Source: Ruminococcaceae bacterium UBA6416 | GTDB lineage: Bacteria; Bacillota; Clostridia; Oscillospirales; Acutalibacteraceae | Direction: 5' to 3' | Length of the DNA stretch: 16,053 nt | NCBI GenBank assembly: GCA_002438505.1 | Contig: DJPI01000048.1 | Span: forward strand, 1 to 16,053 | Shown: positions 1-6,489 of the stretch, piece by piece | Layout: each line of letters opens with the position of its first letter | Numbering within the stretch: the first letter of the stretch is position 1 | The notes under the pieces: model-generated | Database searches by the model: none | What the model was told of the DNA's origin: nothing | Seen by the model: only the letters and a program-made list of their open reading frames with translations | Program-made: the position numbers and the translations under genes

Positions 1-808
1 TACTTTGAAGGAAGTTGGTTATCGGCATCTGAGAAAGCAGTTTGTGTTCTGCACCAAATTGAGCGTTTAGACAGCTTGCCTTCATCGCATTCAATGCTCT
101 GGCGCAGAACGCTAACATTGCGTCAAACACTTTCAAAAAACGTTTGTTACCTTTCTCCGGTATGCTGGATTTAGCATTATTGATTTCAGAAAAGAAAGCA
201 TAGGATATCGCATCAAACAGTTTTTCGTAAAAACGTTCAATTAAGCTTGCTTCGGTAAGTACAAACTGCCGATCCTCAATTTCTTGTACGATTGCCATAA
301 GAATCGCTGAATAATCTACCGATACACCAATTGGTGCATAATCTTTATCAACTTTTGTGCGATACGATTTGTCCGTGCACATGATAGTAGCGGTAAGTGT
401 TTCTGCTGAAGCACACTTTACAGTACATACAAACTTCCCCCTAAATCCACCTTCCAGAGAAAATTCCTCAGAAGCAGTTTCCTTAAACGAAAGATTTAAT
501 GAGTAGAAATCATCAACAATGAATCGTGGATAGCGATCAGCGATAATTTTCATGCCGTGTTTATATACTTCGTAAAGGTGGTACTTAATATCGGCATAAT
601 TTAAGCGGTATGCAATATTTTGAGAAAACTCCCTTTTGTACGGCGATATGTATCTAGAGTCACCTGTAGCCTGATAATACGGAATTTCTGCCGGATACAT
701 TTCACGCAATGTTGAGACAAAGGCAAACCAGGTCTTTATAAACAAAGTAACAAAATCCGATTCGGTTATAGACTTCCAATTGTCATACGGATACTTGTTC
801 TCCATCAT
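1..808 (-). CDS. Unrecognised protein, fourth gene of restriction-modification operon (3' end off the window)
   Basis: The reading frame is open from an ATG-ATG start at 808 to the window edge, giving about 269 codons without a stop, so the C-terminus is missing. It begins one base after the stop of the specificity gene, which implies co-transcription and translational coupling with it. I do not recognise the family. The visible protein starts MMENKYPYDNWKSITESDF, is rich in aromatic and charged residues, has no signal peptide, and shows no clear membrane segment, nuclease, helicase or methylase motif. A middle part (about residues 95-165) has alternating hydrophobic patterns suggesting beta strands, and the last 100 residues look helical. 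Its position as the last visible member of the operon suggests an accessory defence role; this is inference from context only. It shows none of the DEAD-box features of HsdR. Confidence 0.75.
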   Translation of the reverse strand, partial: MMENKYPYDNWKSITESDFVTLFIKTWFAFVSTLREMYPAEIPYYQATGDSRYISPYKREFSQNIAYRLNYADIKYHLYEVYKHGMKIIADRYPRFIVDDFYSLNLSFKETASEEFSLEGGFRGKFVCTVKCASAETLTATIMCTDKSYRTKVDKDYAPIGVSVDYSAILMAIVQEIEDRQFVLTEASLIERFYEKLFDAISYAFFSEINNAKSSIPEKGNKRFLKVFDAMLAFCARALNAMKASCLNAQFGAEHKLLSQMPITNFLQS

Positions 809-809
809 T

Positions 810-2228
810 TCATTCACCCGATCTCTCTTTCAGCCATGCCAGCGCAGCATCTTCTCCTTGTTCAACGGCCATTTCAACAGTCTGTTTTGCATATTCAAGC
901 AGCTGCTTAGATTGGCGACGAAGTGCAAAGGACTTCTGAACCATTTCTGAGAGTTCTTTCTGCTTGTCTATATCCAATACCGGAACGATGACATTCTCAA
1001 TTTCGGAAGGTTTCCAATGCTGGATAACAGCTCCGTTTGAGTCACGCTCAGCTTGCATTTGAACAGCAGTGGAGTTAAGTACTAACGTCAAATAATCTGG
1101 AAGGATTTCACTTGTATTCCTAACAGTTAGATGCAGTAAAGCGCTGGATGTAACGATATCTTCGTCACACTCTAACTTGTATGCAACGCCTACGCTGCCA
1201 TCCTTTGAAAAGAGAATCGTATCTTTCTTGGGAAACAATGATTCTGCATTTTCGACAACATCATATGAAAGGTAGATTTCCGGTGGTGTTATTCCATACT
1301 TGGAAACATCGCTTACACGAACAAAGGGAATCCCGTCTTCTTGGTATGCTTCGCTACCAGGTTCAATAGATTTTTTTAGGTAGACAAGTCCGCTTTCTCC
1401 TCCGAGGGGGGTGCAGTGCACTTTTCTCAAAGCTTCGAAAAGGAAATCGTATTTGGGTTGATAGTATTCTGCATCCAATCGTCCAGTTGTCTTAAAGCTA
1501 TTCGACAATGTTTTCTCGGTAGATATGTATTGCGGGAAGTCTACATCAACACCAATTTCGTCATTCAAATAGTTCTGTGCATCCTCGTAAGTTGTAACGG
1601 CCTCTTGCATGCGTTTGTAGATTTGATTTACAAGTTGGCCTATTTGTTCTTGGAACTTATTCCCAAATACAGGAATAAACAATTGGTCAAAATCTTCAAG
1701 CAACAAGCCGGTTTGAGCAGCTCCACGCTTGAACTTTTGAATCTGCACCTGCCCGTATCTTGTTTTGATATAAACAAGCAAGAGTTCTGGAGAAATGCCA
1801 TTGTCCTTGGATCGCATTATGGAGAGTTTACAACTACATGTAGCTGGATTTTCAGAGGTAACCATTGCACTATTTCCAACAATTGCACCTACTATGGACA
1901 TTAGAATATCGCCCTTTTGGAGATGAGAACGGCGCATTTGTGGCCTGTCGAATGTGGTACGATCAATCATCAATGGAGAAGCATTTTCAATAAATAAGTT
2001 ATAAATATCTTGGCCTCTATAATAAGGAACTCCAACTTCGCAAAAACTATCCGAAATGCTCATATGGTTGCCATCAGATACATAAAAACAATCGGCAATT
2101 GATTTTTTATTCCAAGAGGAAAGAACTTTATCTACTGCAATATGTTCTTTCTTATAAAACTCCGCATCTATACGCATGGTGCGTTCCAGAGATGAAAGAT
2201 TCAATTCCGTAATTTCATGCCCATCCAT
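810..2228 (-). CDS. hsdS: Type I-like restriction-modification specificity subunit S
   Basis: The product is the DNA-recognition subunit that directs the adjacent methyltransferase/nuclease to its target sequence. It has the usual tandem layout: a first target-recognition half (about residues 25-215) closing with a GLLLEDFDQLFIPVFG-like conserved segment and an amphipathic helix, and a second half (about 245-460) closing with the equivalent HWKPSEIENVIVPVLD and another helix. Length (472 aa) fits a two-domain S subunit. The start is uncertain: ATG at 2228 is the first ATG, a TTG lies just before it at 2231, but the frame stays open upstream to the end of the methylase gene and reads protein-like (…FDEAKYKDL), beginning with an ATA codon at 2276 that overlaps the methylase stop. 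Two divergent recognition domains predict a bipartite target. Assignment is firm at family level; the target cannot be predicted. Confidence 0.9.
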   Translation of the reverse strand: MDGHEITELNLSSLERTMRIDAEFYKKEHIAVDKVLSSWNKKSIADCFYVSDGNHMSISDSFCEVGVPYYRGQDIYNLFIENASPLMIDRTTFDRPQMRRSHLQKGDILMSIVGAIVGNSAMVTSENPATCSCKLSIMRSKDNGISPELLLVYIKTRYGQVQIQKFKRGAAQTGLLLEDFDQLFIPVFGNKFQEQIGQLVNQIYKRMQEAVTTYEDAQNYLNDEIGVDVDFPQYISTEKTLSNSFKTTGRLDAEYYQPKYDFLFEALRKVHCTPLGGESGLVYLKKSIEPGSEAYQEDGIPFVRVSDVSKYGITPPEIYLSYDVVENAESLFPKKDTILFSKDGSVGVAYKLECDEDIVTSSALLHLTVRNTSEILPDYLTLVLNSTAVQMQAERDSNGAVIQHWKPSEIENVIVPVLDIDKQKELSEMVQKSFALRRQSKQLLEYAKQTVEMAVEQGEDAALAWLKERSGE

Positions 2229-2272
2229 CAAATCCTTGTACTTTGCTTCATCGAAAGGTTCAACGGATGGGC

Positions 2273-4258
2273 TTATCGAAAAAAACTTAAACCTTCCTTC
2301 TTAGCAAACTCAATAAATGCTTCGGCAATGCCATCAGGGGTCAATCCTTCGTGACTATACAAATCGTGGTCAACAATCAAATGCCCATGATGATCAAGTA
2401 CATTTTCTCCGGTAATGGGGTCTTTTACATAGATCTTATCGCCGGAGTTGTCTTTACTCGGCTTTTGCATTGTTGCAAAGAAGATGGGGTAATCTTCCTT
2501 CTTCGGGCACAGCTCATCATCCCACTTCTGCACAAACAGAACGGAGGTCTTGGTTCCGGTATGAGGTTTGAATACATTGCCATGCAAGCCTACAACGGCA
2601 AGGATACGGCACCGCTCAGCAATAAATTCACGGATGTACTTATCGCTGGAATTGTTAAAACGTCCCTGCGGCAAGACGATAGCCATGCGGCCACCAGGTT
2701 TAAGGAAATTCAGGTTGCGCTCGATAAACAGCACATCACGGCCAACCTTGTTTTGCCATTTACCAGCACTGTTTTTGCCAAGCTCATAATGAGAAATAAT
2801 TGTGTTTTCCTTAATATCTCCAGCAAATGGAGGGTTGGCCATCACGAGATCAAACTGGAACTGACTATAATCCTTCACTCCTGCGGGCTGAAGCTTTTTG
2901 AGTTTCTTAAAACCTTCGTTATAGGTATCGATCCAGTCTTCCTGCTTAGTAGTTTCGCCCCAACGGGAATAGTCCAGTGTATTCAGATGAAGCACGTTAG
3001 TCTGACCGTCACCAGCGATCAGGTTCAGTGTGCGAGCAACACGAACGGTTTTTTCATCAAAGTCAATGGCAAAGACATTGTCTCTAACAAAATTGGTCTC
3101 TTCAGGAATGCGCTCTGCAGCAGTGAATCCATCACCTTCGGGAAGGCCTTTTTCTCTGCGGATATCTTTCCAAACCTTGAAAATACTATGGACTGTGAAG
3201 CCAGAACTGCCGCAGGCGGTGTCGATGATTTTGTCCTTGGTAGTGGGATTCATCATCTTGACGCACATATCAATAACATATCTAGGAGTAAAATACTGGC
3301 CTTTTTCGCCTTTTTGTGCCTTGCTCATCAGGTACTCAAAGGCATCATCCACAACATCAAGGTTGTTATTGAAGAGCTTAATGTCCTGCAGAGAAGCTAC
3401 ACAGACTGCCAGATGCGAAGGTGAAAGCAGGATTTTGCTTTCGTCCGTGAAGATACCTTCCCATTTCTTTTTGGCATCATCAAACAGACCCTGAATTTTT
3501 TCCTTCAGCTCATAGTCGGTATTTCCGTTGTTGCGGAACTGCAGATAAGCGGTGGGGTCATTGGCGCAGATTAGCTCATCATACAGTTTAGCGAAGATCA
3601 GCTTGAAGATTTCTTCAAAGGAATCCACACCAGCACTGGCCAGAACTTCATCCTCCATCTCTTTAATCAGGGAACGAAGGGACTTCTTCTGGGTGCTGAT
3701 TTTATCTTTGCGTTTCAGATCTTCGTAGGTAAACTTTTCGTTAATGATATCAGAAAGCTTCTGCGTAGCTTTGGGAATATCGCTGATTTCCTCAAAGAAA
3801 TTGGGGTCTTTTCGATTGTAGCAGGAAATCTGTTCGCCGTTTGTCCAAACACCAATAGGTGCACCGGTGGCATTACAGTAGGATTTCAGTTGTTCCTTGC
3901 CATCAGTAAGTTTCGGCTTTTTCAACTCCACGATGATATACGGCACCGTAGGACGATCTTTGTCCATAATGGCGATATCCGCTCGCTTTACCTCACGGCC
4001 AAAATGAATTGGAGTTTCCAGCTGAATGCGGCTGGCTGCATATCCGTATTCGTTCATCAGCTTGTAAATATAGAGCTGACGAACTGCCTCTTCGGGAGTA
4101 AGCTTGATTTCTTTGTCACGGATTGCACAAGTAATATAAGGCACTTCGCCACCACGGACAGATTTCATAAAGATACGAGACTCTATCTCGGACTTTGCCA
4201 CTGCGGAGAATAGCGTATCATCGTATGTAGTATTTTTGAAAAGTTCATTCAATGTCAT
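2273..4258 (-). CDS. hsdM: N6-adenine DNA methyltransferase with N-terminal HsdR_N-type nuclease domain
   Basis: The protein is 661 aa with two recognisable parts. Residues about 30-160 resemble the HsdR N-terminal (HSDR_N_2) PD-(D/E)xK fold: D94 in KRADIAI, then E111-x-K113 in VELKKPK, the expected metal-binding and catalytic set. Residues about 280-640 form an HsdM-type N6-adenine methylase with SAM motif I at 346-354 (DTACGSSGF) and the catalytic NPPF at 475-478. A charged linker (about 170-270) joins them. It would methylate adenine and may also cut DNA, guided by the S subunit encoded 3' of it. Its start overlaps the upstream XRE gene by 14 nt. This fusion with separate S subunit matches the BcgI-like (type IIB) plan; similar proteins are usually annotated just as type I subunit M. 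Whether it cleaves is inference from the intact D-ExK residues. Confidence 0.92.
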   Translation of the reverse strand: MTLNELFKNTTYDDTLFSAVAKSEIESRIFMKSVRGGEVPYITCAIRDKEIKLTPEEAVRQLYIYKLMNEYGYAASRIQLETPIHFGREVKRADIAIMDKDRPTVPYIIVELKKPKLTDGKEQLKSYCNATGAPIGVWTNGEQISCYNRKDPNFFEEISDIPKATQKLSDIINEKFTYEDLKRKDKISTQKKSLRSLIKEMEDEVLASAGVDSFEEIFKLIFAKLYDELICANDPTAYLQFRNNGNTDYELKEKIQGLFDDAKKKWEGIFTDESKILLSPSHLAVCVASLQDIKLFNNNLDVVDDAFEYLMSKAQKGEKGQYFTPRYVIDMCVKMMNPTTKDKIIDTACGSSGFTVHSIFKVWKDIRREKGLPEGDGFTAAERIPEETNFVRDNVFAIDFDEKTVRVARTLNLIAGDGQTNVLHLNTLDYSRWGETTKQEDWIDTYNEGFKKLKKLQPAGVKDYSQFQFDLVMANPPFAGDIKENTIISHYELGKNSAGKWQNKVGRDVLFIERNLNFLKPGGRMAIVLPQGRFNNSSDKYIREFIAERCRILAVVGLHGNVFKPHTGTKTSVLFVQKWDDELCPKKEDYPIFFATMQKPSKDNSGDKIYVKDPITGENVLDHHGHLIVDHDLYSHEGLTPDGIAEAFIEFAKKEGLSFFR

Positions 4259-4661
4259 TGGTTGTTCCTCCTAATGCGGAAATACCCGCATAAATAAGTT
4301 GCTCGATTTGTGTAACTTGTTCTTCTGATGGGTCAACCGCAATTAGTTGTCTTATCAGACCCCATAGTTTCGGGTTCTTACTGAGTTCTGCGTTTATGTC
4401 TGGTGGTGATGTTCCTTTGGCTTTTGCGAAAAGGGTTAACATCTTTTCACGCAGTTCAGGAGGCGGCTGGAGTTGTTCTATTAGTTTTAGTAACAACTCT
4501 TCAGAAGGGAAGATCATTCCACTTTCAATCGAGCTGAGAGAAGCGTTTGTAATATCTACAGCCAGTGCTAACTGTCGCTGAGAAAGATGCGGTTGTTTCT
4601 TTTCTCGTGCTTGCTTAATCCACTTGCCGAGTTTTTTCTTATCGGCAGATGACACAGCCAT
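4245..4661 (-). CDS. XRE-family helix-turn-helix regulator of the restriction-modification operon
   Basis: This 138-aa DNA-binding protein has an N-terminal HTH_3/XRE domain (about residues 10-65), with LSQRQLALAVDI as first helix region and ASLSSIESG as recognition-helix region, followed by a helical tail of about 70 residues. The ATG at 4661 is chosen because GGAGGGAGGA lies six bases upstream of it; an earlier in-frame ATG at 4679 sits inside the inverted repeat and has no ribosome site. Its stop overlaps the methylase start by 14 nt. Position, overlap and the palindrome in its promoter suggest a controller protein that autoregulates the operon, as known C-proteins do for other restriction systems; the regulatory role is inference. 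Confidence 0.88.
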   Translation of the reverse strand: MAVSSADKKKLGKWIKQAREKKQPHLSQRQLALAVDITNASLSSIESGMIFPSEELLLKLIEQLQPPPELREKMLTLFAKAKGTSPPDINAELSKNPKLWGLIRQLIAVDPSEEQVTQIEQLIYAGISALGGTTNDIE

Positions 4662-4676
4662 TGATATTCCTCCCTC

Positions 4677-4712
4677 CATAGTGTTAGCTGTCAACTAACA
4701 GCTAACACTATG
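4677..4712. promoter_or_regulatory. Perfect 15-bp inverted repeat, probable XRE operator
   Basis: The arms 4677-4691 and 4698-4712 are perfect reverse complements (catagtgttagctgt and its complement) around a 6-base spacer. The repeat overlaps the -10 box and the expected transcription start of the promoter reading into the XRE gene, a placement typical of a repressor site. That it is bound by the adjacent XRE protein is inferred. As RNA it could also fold into a hairpin just upstream of the ribosome site. Confidence 0.75.
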
Positions 4713-4738
4713 ATAGCATACTTGGCTATAATTGTCAA
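4710..4738 (-). promoter_or_regulatory. Sigma-A-type promoter of the restriction-modification operon
   Basis: The minus strand shows TTGACA (4738-4733), a 17-base spacer and TATCAT (4715-4710): a perfect -35 and one mismatch in the -10. Transcription should begin near 4703, inside the inverted repeat. Confidence 0.8.
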
Positions 4739-4740
4739 GA

Positions 4741-4763
4741 TAAGGGGGCGATTTGCCCTCTTA
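4741..4763. repeat. Short imperfect inverted repeat upstream of the operon promoter
   Basis: The 9-base arms taagggggc and gccctctta pair with one mismatch around a 5-base loop. It lies just upstream of the -35 box of the XRE promoter. There is no T-run on either side, so a terminator is unlikely; a second regulator site is possible but unsupported. Confidence 0.3.
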
Positions 4764-4789
4764 GTACGAGTTTGTATTCGTTAAAGTGG

Positions 4790-4821
4790 CGACAGCGCCC
4801 ATCGTTCGATAAGCGCTGTCG
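4790..4821 (-). terminator. Hairpin downstream of DUF6809 gene, weak terminator candidate
   Basis: The arms cgacagcgc (4790-4798) and its exact complement (4813-4821) enclose 14 bases, starting 13 bases after the stop of the DUF6809 gene. The following minus-strand sequence (ccactttaac) has no proper T-run, so intrinsic termination would be weak. Confidence 0.35.
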
Positions 4822-4833
4822 TTATGTGTTCAA

Positions 4834-5094
4834 TTATTCTTCCATGACTTCCAACATCATCCTGGCACCCAGCTTAAAGCCATTCTGAAAGATCAAGCAG
4901 TCTGTATTGGTTTGATGTTCCCGCACACAATCGGTGTATTTCTCAAACAGTTCTTTCTGCTCGTTCGTCATAGTGGCTTTAAGCTTTTCTTCGTTCCGGC
5001 AGATCAGCTCCTGCAGTTTCTTGTACTCCTTGGAAGAAGTATCGTACTCTGTAGGCTCTATATTGCCATACCAAAATTCTTCAAGGATTCTCAT
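4834..5094 (-). CDS. DUF6809-family small protein of clostridial mobile elements
   Basis: This 86-aa acidic helical protein begins MRILEEFWYGNIEP and ends FQNGFKLGARMMLEVMEE, a pattern I recognise from DUF6809 proteins found in Firmicutes integrative elements. It has no signal peptide or membrane segment. The function is unknown. The ATG overlaps the tnpV stop by four bases, and the GAGGAGG ribosome site lies within the end of tnpV, so the two are translationally coupled. The family assignment is from memory of the pattern, not from a search. Confidence 0.8.
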   Translation of the reverse strand: MRILEEFWYGNIEPTEYDTSSKEYKKLQELICRNEEKLKATMTNEQKELFEKYTDCVREHQTNTDCLIFQNGFKLGARMMLEVMEE

Positions 5095-5456
5095 ACCGCA
5101 TCCTCCTCGCAGATCATCTCACGCAGGACAATTTCTTCTGCACGATTGCGGATGCTGTTTATGGCTCCAACCCATGCCATCTGATCGTGCTGCTTCATGC
5201 GCTCTGTCACATCCTCAGATGCCTTCATTTGCTCGATGATAAATTCAAGGCGGTTCTGTGCCTGCTCGTTCAAATCAGCAAGATATGTCCACAATTCGCC
5301 GCTGAGACACAGATCGTTAAAGCGGATGGGGGTATGCTCCTTGATGTAATCTCTGTGCATACGCCCCCACCGACCAATAGGTCTGTTTTCTTCTGGTAAG
5401 CGAATGTCGGGAATATAGTAATCACCGCAACGAATATAGTTCAGTTCCTGCATCAT
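5091..5456 (-). CDS. tnpV: TnpV-family transposon-encoded protein
   Basis: This 121-aa protein carries the highly conserved TnpV core: IGRWGRMHRDYIKEHTPIRF near residues 27-46, then LWTYLADLNEQAQNRLE and the tail WVGAINSIRNRAEEIVL. TnpV was named from Tn4451-type clostridial elements; its role in transposition is unclear and it is not the recombinase itself. The start is ATG at 5456 (or the adjacent ATG at 5453), five to eight bases after GGAGG; an upstream TTG overlaps that site and is rejected. No TnpX-like serine recombinase is present in the window, so this is either an edge or a remnant of an element. It suggests that the restriction island arrived by horizontal transfer. Confidence 0.9.
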   Translation of the reverse strand: MMQELNYIRCGDYYIPDIRLPEENRPIGRWGRMHRDYIKEHTPIRFNDLCLSGELWTYLADLNEQAQNRLEFIIEQMKASEDVTERMKQHDQMAWVGAINSIRNRAEEIVLREMICEEDAV

Positions 5457-5497
5457 ATGTACCTCCAATAAGATTCAAACATTCTGTTCAAAGATAG

Positions 5498-5542
5498 AAA
5501 AAGGCGGTACCTGGTTGTGAAAACCAAGTATCGCCAATTTTT
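5498..5542. terminator. Strong hairpin with T-runs on both strands (bidirectional terminator or attenuator)
   Basis: The arms 5503-5516 and 5522-5535 pair over 14 positions with one mismatch and one G-T, starting GGCG and ending CGCC. TTTTT follows on the plus strand (5538-5542) and on the minus strand (complement of 5498-5502). Plus-strand action would shield ribU from antisense reading; minus-strand action would stop transcription entering tnpV from the ribU side, so it may insulate or attenuate tnpV. Confidence 0.65.
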
Positions 5543-5657
5543 CTTGTCGCACTCCTGTACGGCAGCTACCCTATGTCAGTAATGTTCTCATACTGTCTTA
5601 TTGAGGGACGCCGAAAGGACGGTTTTTTGCACTCGTTTCGCAAATATAAATATAATT

Positions 5658-6227
5658 TCAAATGAATTTTTGCTTGTCAATTCTTTTAACAAGAGCCGGA
5701 AGGAGCGTTGCGCTGAGCACTCCGAGCATCACACCCTTAATTGCGTTCAGCGCCGTTGCAGACCAGATTGCACCCCAGAGCGCATTTTTTTCAAGCGTGA
5801 TTCCAAGGAAATACTTGAAAAACGGCGGATCAATGAAATAGTTTGCAATGATTCCGAAAAGCGTTATTGAAACAAGACCAACAAGAGAGGCAACAACAAG
5901 ACCGCTCTTTTTTTCATGCTTTTTATAAATCAAACAAAACGGAACCATGAACGCCGTTCCAACAATGAAGTTCATCAGATTTCCGAACCCCATCTGGGTT
6001 CCGACACCCTTGACCGCAAGCTCAATGAGATTCTTAACAAGCTCAACAGCAACGCCCCAGACCGGACCGAAAAGCATTGCGGAAAAAAGCGCGGGAATGT
6101 CGCTCAAATCAAGCTTCAGGTGGCTTGCTCCGGGAAAAAGCGGAAATTCAAGAAGATAAAGAACAAAGCTGACGGCGCAAAGCATTGAGACGGCAACAAA
6201 GCGTGTGAATTTTTTGTTTTTTTTCAT
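5658..6227 (-). CDS. ribU: Riboflavin ECF transporter S component RibU
   Basis: The 189-aa membrane protein is the substrate-binding subunit of an energy-coupling factor importer; it would bring in riboflavin together with shared EcfA/EcfA'/EcfT units encoded elsewhere. It has about five to six hydrophobic segments (residues about 10-28, 42-62, 80-105, 112-130, 150-178). The segment KLDLSDIPALFSAMLFGPVW (about 38-57) is the typical RibU-type conserved loop and helix. Substrate identity is strongly backed by the FMN riboswitch in its leader. The ATG at 6227 follows GAAAGGTTGGA; a closer out-of-frame ATG is ignored. The gene appears monocistronic, between its own promoter and the hairpin at 5498-5542. 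Confidence 0.92.
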   Translation of the reverse strand: MKKNKKFTRFVAVSMLCAVSFVLYLLEFPLFPGASHLKLDLSDIPALFSAMLFGPVWGVAVELVKNLIELAVKGVGTQMGFGNLMNFIVGTAFMVPFCLIYKKHEKKSGLVVASLVGLVSITLFGIIANYFIDPPFFKYFLGITLEKNALWGAIWSATALNAIKGVMLGVLSATLLPALVKRIDKQKFI

Positions 6228-6255
6228 TTTTCATTCCAACCTTTCAGAAATATTC

Positions 6256-6290
6256 CGACAAACAAAAACACCCGCAAAAAAAATTGCGGG
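6256..6290 (-). terminator. Intrinsic terminator of the FMN riboswitch expression platform
   Basis: On the minus strand CCCGCAA (6290-6284) pairs with TTGCGGG (6277-6271) around a T-rich loop and is followed by TGTTTTTGTTTG. It lies between the riboswitch aptamer and the ribU start, the standard arrangement for FMN-dependent termination. Confidence 0.85.
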
Positions 6291-6314
6291 CGCAGAAAAG
6301 CAGGAACACATGTT

Positions 6315-6437
6315 TTTCTTCTTCCGTCCGGACTGTGACCGTCGGCTCCGGAATTGCACCGGATCGGCTCCGCTTCAAAAAGCAAAGTTCGCAGGCTGTG
6401 ACTGCCGGTGAGGAATTTCACCTCGCCCCGAAGATTC
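6315..6437 (-). ncRNA. FMN riboswitch (RFN element) controlling ribU
   Basis: Read on the minus strand, the leader contains the conserved RFN blocks in order: ATCTTCGGGGC, GGTGAAATTCCTCACCGGC, AGTCACAGCCTGCGA, GATCCGGTGCAATTCCGG, AGCCGACGGTCACAGTCCGG and GGAAGAAGA closing the P1 stem. Binding of FMN is expected to favour the downstream terminator and shut off ribU. Confidence 0.95.
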
Positions 6438-6453
6438 ATTTGTCATCCGTTTC

Positions 6454-6482
6454 ATTATATGACACTTTTTCCGTCTTGTCAA
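6454..6482 (-). promoter_or_regulatory. Consensus sigma-A promoter of ribU and its riboswitch
   Basis: The minus strand reads TTGACA (6482-6477), 17 bases, TATAAT (6459-6454): a perfect match to the vegetative consensus. It starts eight bases after the end of the mannose-6-phosphate isomerase gene, so transcription should begin around 6447, a few bases before the aptamer. Confidence 0.9.
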
Positions 6483-6489
6483 CATTTTT

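Noticed and set aside
1416..1904. Plus-strand open frame of 162 codons
   Set aside because: Antisense to the S gene, with no recognisable motif.
2351..3424. Long plus-strand open frame of 357 codons
   Set aside because: It lies wholly antisense to the methylase gene, has no family likeness and no ribosome site; it is a codon-bias shadow.
6224..6439. 71-codon minus-strand frame in the ribU leader
   Set aside because: It coincides with the FMN riboswitch and terminator; conserved RNA blocks explain the sequence.
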